A stretch of DNA of 64,000 nt. It comes from CAZPNX01 sp964518765 (lineage in GTDB: Bacteria > Edwardsbacteria > AC1 > EtOH8). Where the stretch lies: assembly GCA_964518765.1 (NCBI GenBank), contig CAZFJC010000015.1, positions 1 through 64,000 of the forward strand. Reading direction: 5' to 3'. Positions 57,508 to 64,000 of this stretch are shown piece after piece. Both the position numbers and the translations under genes were made by a program. The stretch's first letter is position 1, and each line of letters starts with the position of its first letter. The notes below the pieces were generated by a model. That model had not been told where the DNA came from. It saw only the letters and a list, made by a program, of their open reading frames with translations, and made no database searches.

Positions 57508-58569
57508 ATGAAACGCACGGCCATGGCCTGGCTAGTGGCCGCCGCCGCATTCGTCCTGGTATCCGCCTGCGCCAAGAAATCGTCCCCCACCCAGCCGTCG
57601 CCCACGGCGTCCGGCCCCTCGGTGTACGTGGGGGGGTACTACAGCGCCGGCGGCAAGTCCTACCCCTGCTACTGGAAGGACGGCGTGCGGGTGGAACTGG
57701 AGGCGGAACCGACCAAGAGCTACTACGTCAGCTCCATGACGGTGGCCGGTGGCACAGTCTACAGCGGCGGCTATGACCGACTGGGATCCGACCTCCGCCC
57801 CTGCTGCTGGCAGGGGACAATCCGCACCGACCTCCCCGGGCCTGGAGGCTACGCCGTGGTCAACGGGATCGCGGCTTTTGGCGGCATGGCCTACTGCGCC
57901 GGCGAGGCCGACTCGGGGACCATAAGGCTGCCGATCCTGTGGACCGGCGCCGCCCGCAAAACGCTGCAGATGGACACCCTCAGCAGCCACTTCGCCACCT
58001 CGGTGACGATCCGGAACGGGGTCCCCTACTGCGGCGGCTACTACTACGCTCCGGGCGGGTCGGCGCCGTGCTACTGGGCCGATACGACGAAGCACGTGCT
58101 GAGCCGCGACACGGTAAACAACGCCTACGTCTTCGCCATCGCCGCGGACGACACCGCCGTCTACTGCGCGGGGATGTACTGTTCGACCAACCCCACGGGA
58201 AGGATGATCCCCTGCTACTGGAGCGACACCACCCTGCATACCCTGCCGACCATCGGGATCAACGACGGACAGGTCAGCGCCATCTTTGTCGACGGCGGCA
58301 CGGTGTACGCGGGCGGGCAGGTGTCCGACGGAGCGGTATACAGCGCCTGCTACTGGGAGGGAGGGACCCGACACGACCTGCCGTGCAGCACCGCGACCAA
58401 CGCCAGCGTCATGTCCCTAAGGATTTCATCCGGCACGCTCTTCTGCGCCGGCTACATCAGGATCGGGACGAAGAACCTCCCTTGCTACTGGCAGGGCGGG
58501 GTGCGCCGTGACCTGCCTCTGGACAGCACCGCCACCGGCGGCGTGGCCGTGGGCATCGGGGTGGAGTGA
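57508..58569 (+). CDS. Seven-repeat lipoprotein, probable beta-propeller
   Basis: 353 residues. AAAGGAGG precedes ATG 57508; the lipoprotein signal ends VLVSAC (lipobox VSAC). After a Ser/Pro-rich linker, seven repeats of ~45 residues each contain a Tyr-x-Gly-Gly strand and a Pro-Cys-Tyr-Trp strand, e.g. VYVGGYYSAGGKSYPCYWKD, PYCGGYYYAPGGSAPCYWAD and LFCAGYIRIGTKNLPCYWQG. Seven units suggest a seven-bladed beta-propeller. Regular pairs of cysteines could form disulphides. Function unknown; surface exposed or periplasmic by its signal. Confidence 0.75.
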   Translation: MKRTAMAWLVAAAAFVLVSACAKKSSPTQPSPTASGPSVYVGGYYSAGGKSYPCYWKDGVRVELEAEPTKSYYVSSMTVAGGTVYSGGYDRLGSDLRPCCWQGTIRTDLPGPGGYAVVNGIAAFGGMAYCAGEADSGTIRLPILWTGAARKTLQMDTLSSHFATSVTIRNGVPYCGGYYYAPGGSAPCYWADTTKHVLSRDTVNNAYVFAIAADDTAVYCAGMYCSTNPTGRMIPCYWSDTTLHTLPTIGINDGQVSAIFVDGGTVYAGGQVSDGAVYSACYWEGGTRHDLPCSTATNASVMSLRISSGTLFCAGYIRIGTKNLPCYWQGGVRRDLPLDSTATGGVAVGIGVE

Positions 58570-59075
58570 CAGCCGACAAAAAAACGCGGCAGATCGCCAT
58601 GGCCGGCCAGGCCCTGGAGGGCGGCACCCTCCTTCTGATGGGCAGCAGCGCCTTCAGCGGCGGGCTGCCGCCGGATGTCGCCCGCCTGCTGGACGAGGCC
58701 ATGGAGAGGGAGATGTCCATCCTGGTGGGCGAGGCCCACGGCGCCAGCCGGGCCTTCCAGGACCACCTAGCCTCACGGCGTTATCCGAACGTGGTGGTGG
58801 GCTACGCCAACAAGGTCCGCTATAATGCGGGGAACTGGCCGACGGAGAGCTACGGCGCTTGCCTGTTGGAAAAGGAGCGGGCCATGATCGAGGAGTGCGA
58901 CTGCGCCGTGGCCATCTGGACGAACAGAAGCGGCGTCATCGCCCAGGACCTGGAGTATCTGAAAAAACTGGGGAAGCCGACCTACGTCCACCAGTGCCGG
59001 ACGGGAAGCCGGGCGGCCCGCGGCGAGTGGCTGAACCCCAGGATGAGCTGCCGGCCGCGTGCCAAGAGGGCATGA
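58566..59075 (+). CDS. SLOG-like/nucleoside-deoxyribosyltransferase-like Rossmann protein
   Basis: 169 residues starting at GTG 58566, overlapping the previous stop (GTGA). A glycine-rich beta-alpha start (LLLMGSSAFSGGLPPDVARL), REMSILVGEAHGASRAFQDH and CDCAVAIWTNRSGVIAQDLE suggest a Rossmann-like SLOG or deoxyribosyltransferase-type domain. The match is by pattern only. The C-terminal ~25 residues are Arg-rich without a motif. The gene overlaps the next by four bases (ATGA), forming a three-gene unit. Confidence 0.5.
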   Translation: MTADKKTRQIAMAGQALEGGTLLLMGSSAFSGGLPPDVARLLDEAMEREMSILVGEAHGASRAFQDHLASRRYPNVVVGYANKVRYNAGNWPTESYGACLLEKERAMIEECDCAVAIWTNRSGVIAQDLEYLKKLGKPTYVHQCRTGSRAARGEWLNPRMSCRPRAKRA

Positions 59076-59773
59076 AAATGAAGAGGAAGGTAATAGTCCA
59101 CCCCCGGCGCGGCTACGACCTATGGGCCGAAGTCTACGACAGCAACGGCAACCCGCTGACCGCCCTGGACGACGCGATCTTCGCCCGCCTCTTCCGCTTC
59201 CCGGCCCGGGGTCGGCTGGCCATCGACCTGGGCTGCGGCACCGGCCGGGTGACGGCCAAGCTGCTGCGGCTGGGGGCCAGGGTGACGGCGGTGGACTTCT
59301 CGGAGAGGATGATGGACCTGGCCCGGGCCAAGTTCGGGCCCGGCCGGGTCGATTTCGTTTCCGCTGACCTCACCAAAAGGCTTCCCTTCCCCCAAAAAAG
59401 GTTCCACCTGGCCACCGCCTGCCTGGTGCTGGAGCACATCAGGGACAAGCGGGGATTTCTGTCCGAGGCCTACCGCATCCTCAAGCCCGGCGGCGTCCTC
59501 TACCTCTCCGAGATGCACCCGGCCATGGAGCTGCTGGGGAAGACCGCCAATTTCACCGATCCCCGGACCGGAGCCGACATCAGGCCGCGCAGCCATGTGC
59601 GATGCATATCAGACCTGGCCATGGCGGCCCAGGGGGCCGGCTTCAGGATCGAACTGATGCGGGAGTACGACGGCAGGAAGGGTATGGTGCAAAAGACACC
59701 AAAGATGGCGCGGTACGTCGGCTGGCCGCTGCTGGCGGTGATGGTTCTAAAAAAGAAGGGGCCCAAGCGATAG
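59072..59773 (+). CDS. Class I SAM-dependent methyltransferase (UbiE/BioC-like)
   Basis: 233 residues. Motif I LAIDLGCGTGRVTAKLL (near 48-64) and post-I VTAVDFSERMMDLARAKFG are present. Motif IV FHLATACLVLEHIRDKRGFL is followed by AYRILKPGGVLYLSEMHPAM. The N-terminal YDLWAEVYDSNGNPL segment is typical of UbiE-like and BioC-like small-molecule methyltransferases. The substrate is unknown. It is the last gene of the propeller operon, ended by a hairpin that overlaps its stop. Confidence 0.82.
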   Translation: MKMKRKVIVHPRRGYDLWAEVYDSNGNPLTALDDAIFARLFRFPARGRLAIDLGCGTGRVTAKLLRLGARVTAVDFSERMMDLARAKFGPGRVDFVSADLTKRLPFPQKRFHLATACLVLEHIRDKRGFLSEAYRILKPGGVLYLSEMHPAMELLGKTANFTDPRTGADIRPRSHVRCISDLAMAAQGAGFRIELMREYDGRKGMVQKTPKMARYVGWPLLAVMVLKKKGPKR

Positions 59774-59788
59774 ACTGGGCCCCGTAAT
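59758..59788 (+). terminator. Intrinsic terminator overlapping the stop codon
   Basis: GGGGCCCA (59758-59765) pairs with TGGGCCCC (59776-59783), followed by GTAATTTTT. The loop contains the TAG stop. Confidence 0.7.
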
Positions 59789-59889
59789 TTTTCGCCGGCC
59801 GGCAACATCCGAGCCCATTTTCCCGTCTAATATAATGTGATCCCAACTCCGGCCGGAGCGGGACATCCCCTTTCCTTAATCGTAACATA

Positions 59890-60474
59890 ATGCAACAGAA
59901 GGATATAACGGCTCTGGTGTCCCTGGCGCGCAACGGGGACCAGGAAGCCTTTCGGGAGCTGTACCAGAGCCACAAGGCCGGGATATTCACCCTGGCCATG
60001 CGTATGACCGACGACCGGGCCGAGGCCGAGGACATCACCCAGGAGGCATTCATCAGGGCCTTCAGGGGGTTGGCGGGCTACCGCGGGGAATCTTCCTTCT
60101 CCACCTGGCTTTACAAGATAGCGCTCAACTGCTGCCGGGAGAAAAGCAGTTTTGGTAGCAAGAGGAAAACGGTTCCGCTGGATTGGGTGGAGATTGGGAG
60201 CGACGGCATGCAGCGACGGACTGAATTGAGCCGGATCCTAGAGGCCGCCATCGCGAAACTGCCCGGAGGATGCCGCGAGGCCTTCGTGCTGCACGACGTC
60301 CAGGGGATGGGGCACCGGGAGATCGCCGGCATCCTGGGATGCTCCGAGGCCAACGTCAGGTCGCAAGTATGGAAAGCCAGGGGTAAACTGCGGGACATGG
60401 TCGCCCCGCACATGGAAGCGGAAGTATATGAAGTGTCGGAACTGGATCGAGAGGCTGCCGAGCCTGCTGGATGA
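59890..60474 (+). CDS. ECF-subfamily RNA polymerase sigma factor
   Basis: 194 residues. Region 2 DQEAFRELYQSHKAGIFTLA, then DRAEAEDITQEAFIRAFRGL and YRGESSFSTWLYKIALNCCR. Region 4 LPGGCREAFVLHDVQGMGHR, EIAGILGCSEANVRSQVWKA. It should direct an envelope-related regulon. The anti-sigma gene begins inside its 3' end (47-base overlap). No ribosome-binding site before ATG 59890; TATAAT at 59831-59836 lacks a good -35 and may be a dependent promoter. Confidence 0.92.
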   Translation: MQQKDITALVSLARNGDQEAFRELYQSHKAGIFTLAMRMTDDRAEAEDITQEAFIRAFRGLAGYRGESSFSTWLYKIALNCCREKSSFGSKRKTVPLDWVEIGSDGMQRRTELSRILEAAIAKLPGGCREAFVLHDVQGMGHREIAGILGCSEANVRSQVWKARGKLRDMVAPHMEAEVYEVSELDREAAEPAG

Positions 60475-61090
60475 GGACCCGCGGAGCCCGGGGCGGCGCC
60501 AGCTGGAGGCCCATATCGAGACTTGCCAGGGCTGCCGCAGCCAGTGGCGGCTGATGAACAGGATCAAGGCGGAGGCCGGCCGGCTGGACGGCCTCGAGCC
60601 GGGCGACGGCGTCTGGCAGGGCATCCAGGGGGAGCTGGCCGGGCAAGCGGCCGAGGCTCCGAAGAAGCCGATACCGCTAGGGCCGGTGGTCAGGTTGGCG
60701 CTGGGCTGGGGAACCTCTCTGGCCGTGGTTTTGGCGGTAGCCGTTTGGATTTGGCCGAGGCCATCTGTGAGAAAGGCGCAGCAATCGGTGAGTATGGGGC
60801 AAGCGGAGACTGCGGCTGTTGTTTCGAAGATCCGGAAAACCGAGCTCCAGCGACCGATACCGGCTCGAACCATCCAGAAACGCCGTCCGTCATCCAGACC
60901 CGAGAGTCCGCCGCCCAGGCAGCCCCGGTACCCGACGGATGACATAACCCAGGCCGAAGACCTCTCGGATCCGGAGACGCGCATCCAATACATCATGCCG
61001 GTGCTGGTGCCTGCGGATCCCGAGAACTCCGGCAGCAGGCAGCAGTACATCATGCCGGCCGTGTATAGCACGGCCCGGGAACCATTCTAA
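60428..61090 (+). CDS. Membrane-bound zinc-finger anti-sigma factor
   Basis: 220 residues. An N-terminal zinc-binding anti-sigma domain is seen in RRQLEAHIETCQGCRSQW (HxxxCxxC near residues 29-36). One membrane helix (LALGWGTSLAVVLAVAVWIW) near 95 and a periplasmic tail rich in Pro/Ser/Gln follow. QYIMPVLV and QYIMPAVY recur near the end. It should hold the overlapping sigma factor inactive until a periplasmic signal is relayed. The degenerate HtrA gene follows at once. Confidence 0.85.
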   Translation: MKCRNWIERLPSLLDEDPRSPGRRQLEAHIETCQGCRSQWRLMNRIKAEAGRLDGLEPGDGVWQGIQGELAGQAAEAPKKPIPLGPVVRLALGWGTSLAVVLAVAVWIWPRPSVRKAQQSVSMGQAETAAVVSKIRKTELQRPIPARTIQKRRPSSRPESPPPRQPRYPTDDITQAEDLSDPETRIQYIMPVLVPADPENSGSRQQYIMPAVYSTAREPF

Positions 61091-61110
61091 ATAGATAGAG
61101 CGAGGTAAAC

Positions 61111-62388
61111 ATGAAAAGAATCACGCTATTACTGGCAACATTCGTCCTAGCCTCCTCTTTGGCGGACACGGCCGCGGCCCAGGGCATGCTCAGCTCGCTG
61201 GAGAAGGAGATAACCTCCCTGGTGGAGGCCATCAAGCCTTCGCTGGTCACGGTGGAGACCTCGGATAAGGACGGCCATGGCCTCAGCTGGGTGGGCACCG
61301 GGGTGATCTGGTCTCCGGACGGGCAGGTGGTGACCACCGCTAGCTTGATCTCGGATGACGATCAGGTGACGGTGGCCCTGGCCGACGGCTCCAAGCTGCC
61401 GGCAAAGGTCTTGGGGATCGACGACCAATACAATCTGGCCCTGCTCAGGATCGACCGGGCCGGACTGCCGGCCATCCGCCTGGGGAACTCGGACCTGGCC
61501 AAGGCCGGGTCCTGGGTGACGGTCATCGGCAATTCCTATGGCCTGGCGTCATCGGTCAATCTGGGGCTGATGAACGGCATCCGGGATAAGGACAGCCTGA
61601 TGCAGCTCTCGGCCGGGGTGGCCCCGGGCAACAGCGGCGGGCCGGTGCTCAACTCGGGCGGCGAGATGATCGGCATGGTGTACGGACGGATATCCCATCC
61701 CCTTGACTTGGGGCCGCTGAGGCTCTTCGGCGAGGGGGAGAAGGGCAGGCAGATAGCCGTCTTCTCCCGTCCCCTGGACATGCCATCCTCGGAGACGGCG
61801 CTGGCCATACCCTCCAACAAGATCCGGGCGGCCTGCGAATATCTGGAGAAGTACGGGACCAGGAAGAAGGGTTTTCTGGGGGTCACCCTATCGGAACTGA
61901 CTGAAAAGGATAAAAAAGAGCTCAAGGTTTCATCGGGTCTGAGGGTGGAGGAGGTGGTGGAAGACAGCCCGGCCGAGAAGGCCGGCGTCAAGGACGACGA
62001 CCTGATCCTGGAGTTCAACGGGAAGAGGGTTTCCGGCACCAAGGAGTTCCGGGCCATGGTGGCCGAGCTAAATCCCGGCACCAAGGTCAGCATCAAGATC
62101 AAGCGCGACGGCAAGGATAAAAAACTGACGGCCGAGCTGGCCGAGGCGCCGGGACGCTCGCTGAAGATGAGGACCAAAAAGCTGGTCATTCCCGATATCA
62201 ACATCGACCTGCCGGAGATCGACATCAAGGGCATCGAGGGGCTGGATCGCTCCGAGATGGACAAAATCCGACAGGAGATGCGGGAGGTGAGGGAGGAGAT
62301 CAGAAGGCTGAGAGAAGAGATGAAAGCCGGCAAGGAGAAGATTATAATACAGAAAAGGGTCATCGAGCAGGAGGGCGGCGGACAGTAG
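61111..62388 (+). CDS. HtrA/DegP-like protein lacking catalytic His and Asp
   Basis: 425 residues with a signal peptide (MKRITLLLATFVLASSLADT). The trypsin-like domain keeps the Ser site SAGVAPGNSGGPVLNSGGEM (Ser near 175). The His site, normally TNAHV, reads VVTTASLISDD (Ser in place of His, near 77), and the Asp site, normally DLAVLK, reads YNLALLRID (Asn, near 108). It should not be an active serine protease. A PDZ domain (KGFLGVTLSELTEKDKKELK, SPAEKAGVKDDDLILEFNGK) and a C-terminal coiled coil (EMREVREEIRRLREEMKAGK) follow. Its place behind the sigma/anti-sigma pair suggests a sensor role. GAGG precedes the ATG. Confidence 0.85.
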   Translation: MKRITLLLATFVLASSLADTAAAQGMLSSLEKEITSLVEAIKPSLVTVETSDKDGHGLSWVGTGVIWSPDGQVVTTASLISDDDQVTVALADGSKLPAKVLGIDDQYNLALLRIDRAGLPAIRLGNSDLAKAGSWVTVIGNSYGLASSVNLGLMNGIRDKDSLMQLSAGVAPGNSGGPVLNSGGEMIGMVYGRISHPLDLGPLRLFGEGEKGRQIAVFSRPLDMPSSETALAIPSNKIRAACEYLEKYGTRKKGFLGVTLSELTEKDKKELKVSSGLRVEEVVEDSPAEKAGVKDDDLILEFNGKRVSGTKEFRAMVAELNPGTKVSIKIKRDGKDKKLTAELAEAPGRSLKMRTKKLVIPDINIDLPEIDIKGIEGLDRSEMDKIRQEMREVREEIRRLREEMKAGKEKIIIQKRVIEQEGGGQ

Positions 62389-62403
62389 ATCCGCTTTCGG
62401 ATG

Positions 62404-62435
62404 AAAACGCCCGGGCATCAGCCCGGGCGTTTTAT
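62404..62435 (+). terminator. Intrinsic terminator
   Basis: AAAACGCCCGGGC, loop ATCA, GCCCGGGCGTTTTATTTT: a 13-bp stem followed by a T-rich tract, 16 bases after the pseudo-HtrA stop. Confidence 0.85.
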
Positions 62436-62468
62436 TTTCCATACCAGGCCGGACGGAGGAAGGAACTA

Positions 62469-62497
62469 TTGAAAATTAACGGTAAAAGTGATAACAT
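62469..62497 (+). promoter_or_regulatory. Sigma70-type promoter of the secreted deiminase gene
   Basis: TTGAAA (62469-62474), 17-base spacer, TAACAT (62492-62497). The predicted leader is ~27-33 bases. Confidence 0.55.
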
Positions 62498-62530
62498 AAA
62501 ACTTTATGGTTCAATCACCAACGCAAGAAA

Positions 62531-64000
62531 ATGGAGATGAAGAAATCCATCCTGGCTGTCGCCATTTTGCTGATTCTGCCGGCGCTTACCGCCCTGGCGA
62601 TCCGATCGGTCGACGGCTCCGAGGAGTTGTTGCCCCACGGGTTCACCGCCGAGGAGCTTTTGAGGAAACACGAGATCGGCACCTACGTGCCGGCCACGGC
62701 CCCGCCGCCGGCCGGGACCCGTAACCCGACCGAATACGAGCCGATGTCCGGGGTCCTGGTGCGCTGGCCGTTGGGCGTGCCATACCGGCTGCTGGACTCG
62801 CTCTCGGACCATACCAAGCTGTGGATGGTGGTCTCCAGCGCCAACCAGTCCTCCTGCCAGACGGGATTGACCAACAACGGGGTCAACATGGCCAACGTGG
62901 GCTACGTCCTCACCTCCACCGACAGCTACTGGATCCGCGACTACGGCCCGTGGTTCGTGATGAAGCCCGACGGCCGGCCGGGCATCTTCGATTTCGCCTA
63001 CAACCGGCCGCGGCCGCTGGACGACGCCGTCCCCGGGGCCATCGGGGCCGCCTGGGGAGTCCCGGTGTACTCCTCGGCCCTGGTGCACACCGGCGGCAAC
63101 TACATGTCCGGCGGCCACGGGCAGTCCATGTCCACCAACCTGGTCTACGACGAGAACGACAGTTCCAACGCCTGGGTGGACGGCCAGATGCTCCAGTACC
63201 TGGGGGTGGACGACTACGTGACCATGGCCGACCCCCAGGTCAGCTACATAGATCACATCGACTGCTGGGCCAAAATCCTATCTCCGACTAAGATTCTAGT
63301 GCTCCAAGTCCCGCCATCGCACGAGGACTATGCCGACCTGGAGGCGGCGGCAGCATACTTGGCGACGGTGCCTAACCATTATGGGGGCAACTGGGAAGTT
63401 CATCGCGTCTACTCGAGCGGGGACGAGGGTTACACCAACAGCCTGATAGTCAACGACCGGGTCTACGTCCCCATCTGGAACACCGGCAACGACGCGGCCG
63501 CCATCCAGGCCTACCAGCAAGCGTTGCCCGGCTTCAAGATCATCGGCGTCTACTCCTCGGGATGGGAGAACACCGACGCCCTGCACTGCCGGACCATGGG
63601 GGTGACCGACACCGCCATGCTCTGGATCAGCCACATCCCGGTGGCCGCCGCCCAGCCGGCCGGCCAGCCGGTGAACATCAAGTCGCTCATCCGCTGCCAT
63701 CCCAACAATGACCTGACATATCACAAGTGCTTCTACCGCTTCGGGACTTCCGGCGCCTTCGATTCGCTTTCCATGGCGCCGGCTGGCAGCGACAGCTTCG
63801 AGGCCCAGATCCCCGGGGCGGCGGCCGGGGATACGGTGGAGTACTACATCGCGGCCAAGGACAACTCGGGCCGCTCCGAGCAGCAGCCGCGGTTCGCCCC
63901 GGCCACCTGGTTTCATCGCTATGCGGCGATGGCCACCGGGACGGCCGGTTCTCTGATCGGGCCGAGCGCCGGCACGGTAGCGATCAGGGCGATGCCCAAT
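62531..64000 (+). CDS. Secreted peptidylarginine/agmatine deiminase-family protein (3' partial)
   Basis: The frame is open from ATG 62531 (or 62537) to the window edge (~490 codons). Signal peptide MKKSILAVAILLILPALTAL. Catalytic motifs of the agmatine-deiminase/PPAD family are in order: YWIRDYGPWFV (near 135), HTGGNYM (near 186), HIDCWAKIL (near 242) and DALHCRTMGV, with the nucleophilic Cys near 353. This fits a guanidino-group hydrolase such as the Porphyromonas peptidylarginine deiminase. After ~380 a second domain (YYIAAKDNSGRSEQQPRFAP) starts that may precede a FlgD-type sorting end. The end is cut off by the window. Confidence 0.85.
   Translation, partial: MEMKKSILAVAILLILPALTALAIRSVDGSEELLPHGFTAEELLRKHEIGTYVPATAPPPAGTRNPTEYEPMSGVLVRWPLGVPYRLLDSLSDHTKLWMVVSSANQSSCQTGLTNNGVNMANVGYVLTSTDSYWIRDYGPWFVMKPDGRPGIFDFAYNRPRPLDDAVPGAIGAAWGVPVYSSALVHTGGNYMSGGHGQSMSTNLVYDENDSSNAWVDGQMLQYLGVDDYVTMADPQVSYIDHIDCWAKILSPTKILVLQVPPSHEDYADLEAAAAYLATVPNHYGGNWEVHRVYSSGDEGYTNSLIVNDRVYVPIWNTGNDAAAIQAYQQALPGFKIIGVYSSGWENTDALHCRTMGVTDTAMLWISHIPVAAAQPAGQPVNIKSLIRCHPNNDLTYHKCFYRFGTSGAFDSLSMAPAGSDSFEAQIPGAAAGDTVEYYIAAKDNSGRSEQQPRFAPATWFHRYAAMATGTAGSLIGPSAGTVAIRAMPN

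Noticed and set aside
61111..62388. Active DegP/DegS protease
   Set aside because: The positions of catalytic His and Asp are Ser and Asn, so a functional triad is absent even though GNSGG is kept.

Overview
The window looks like a scaffold from an uncultured, GC-rich, diderm (Gram-negative-type) bacterium; a run of ten N at 54246-54255 marks an assembly gap. The outer-membrane signs are a LolB-like lipoprotein, three SurA/PrsA-type parvulins, an EnvC-like divisome protein, two predicted outer-membrane barrels, and FlgD/type-IX-like C-terminal domains on secreted proteins, including a gingipain-type C25 peptidase. Together these point towards the FCB group or one of the candidate phyla near it (Edwardsbacteria/TA06/WOR-3-like). 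That placement is inference; no rRNA, tRNA or CRISPR array was found.

Layout. 1-5.7 kb: the end of a secreted protein, a TPR gene, and several decayed genes (GNAT acetyltransferase, kelch/fn3/FlgD protein), then a DUF2207-like membrane protein with a Cys-Ala tail. 5.9-15.8 kb: a methyltransferase, a broken anion permease, a GAF-GAF-HD-GYP protein overlapping a CHASE2 adenylate cyclase, an MFS exporter, a frameshifted lipoprotein, scpA and an EnvC-like gene. 15.9-21.7 kb: a minus-strand operon headed by an ArsR regulator: an isocitrate/isopropylmalate-type dehydrogenase, a fused HMG-CoA-lyase/CaiB CoA-transferase, and both subunits of a LeuCD-type dehydratase. 21.9-30.4 kb: two TPR paralogues, a C26 amidotransferase, lepA, two tandem signal peptidases and a large GNAT-like protein. 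30.5-38.1 kb: PAP2 phosphatase, C25 peptidase, three parvulins. 38.2-51.2 kb: mostly minus strand: a barrel protein, an M1 peptidase fused to a barrel, small conserved proteins, a HerA/YjgR ATPase, a GxxExxY gene between inverted repeats, CutA, LolB-like and TPR lipoproteins, a bifunctional nuclease, a class II cyclic-nucleotide phosphodiesterase-like protein and a SET protein. 51.7-57.5 kb: the two methylmalonyl-CoA mutase subunits, separated by an AT-rich HEPN gene, a LOG gene and terC. 57.5-64 kb: a seven-repeat lipoprotein, ECF sigma factor, anti-sigma factor, an HtrA homologue without its catalytic His and Asp, and the start of a secreted peptidylarginine/agmatine deiminase-type protein.

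How the genes fit together. Envelope biogenesis dominates: secretion (two signal peptidases), periplasmic folding (three parvulins), lipoprotein handling, and surface proteases. A cyclic-nucleotide circuit is suggested by the class III cyclase and the class II phosphodiesterase-like enzyme. The ArsR-headed operon together with methylmalonyl-CoA mutase suggests branched C4-C6 acid metabolism through CoA thioesters.

The most distinctive feature is the number of different intergenic repeat families (at least eight) that sit at gene ends. One family, CACAGATT, brackets a GxxExxY gene as inverted ends. Another supplies part of the coding sequence of the LeuC-like protein, and a third overlaps a good sigma70-type promoter. 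The best leads are the lyase/CoA-transferase fusion operon, the repeat-bracketed GxxExxY unit, the AT-rich HEPN gene and the pseudo-HtrA beside the sigma/anti-sigma pair.
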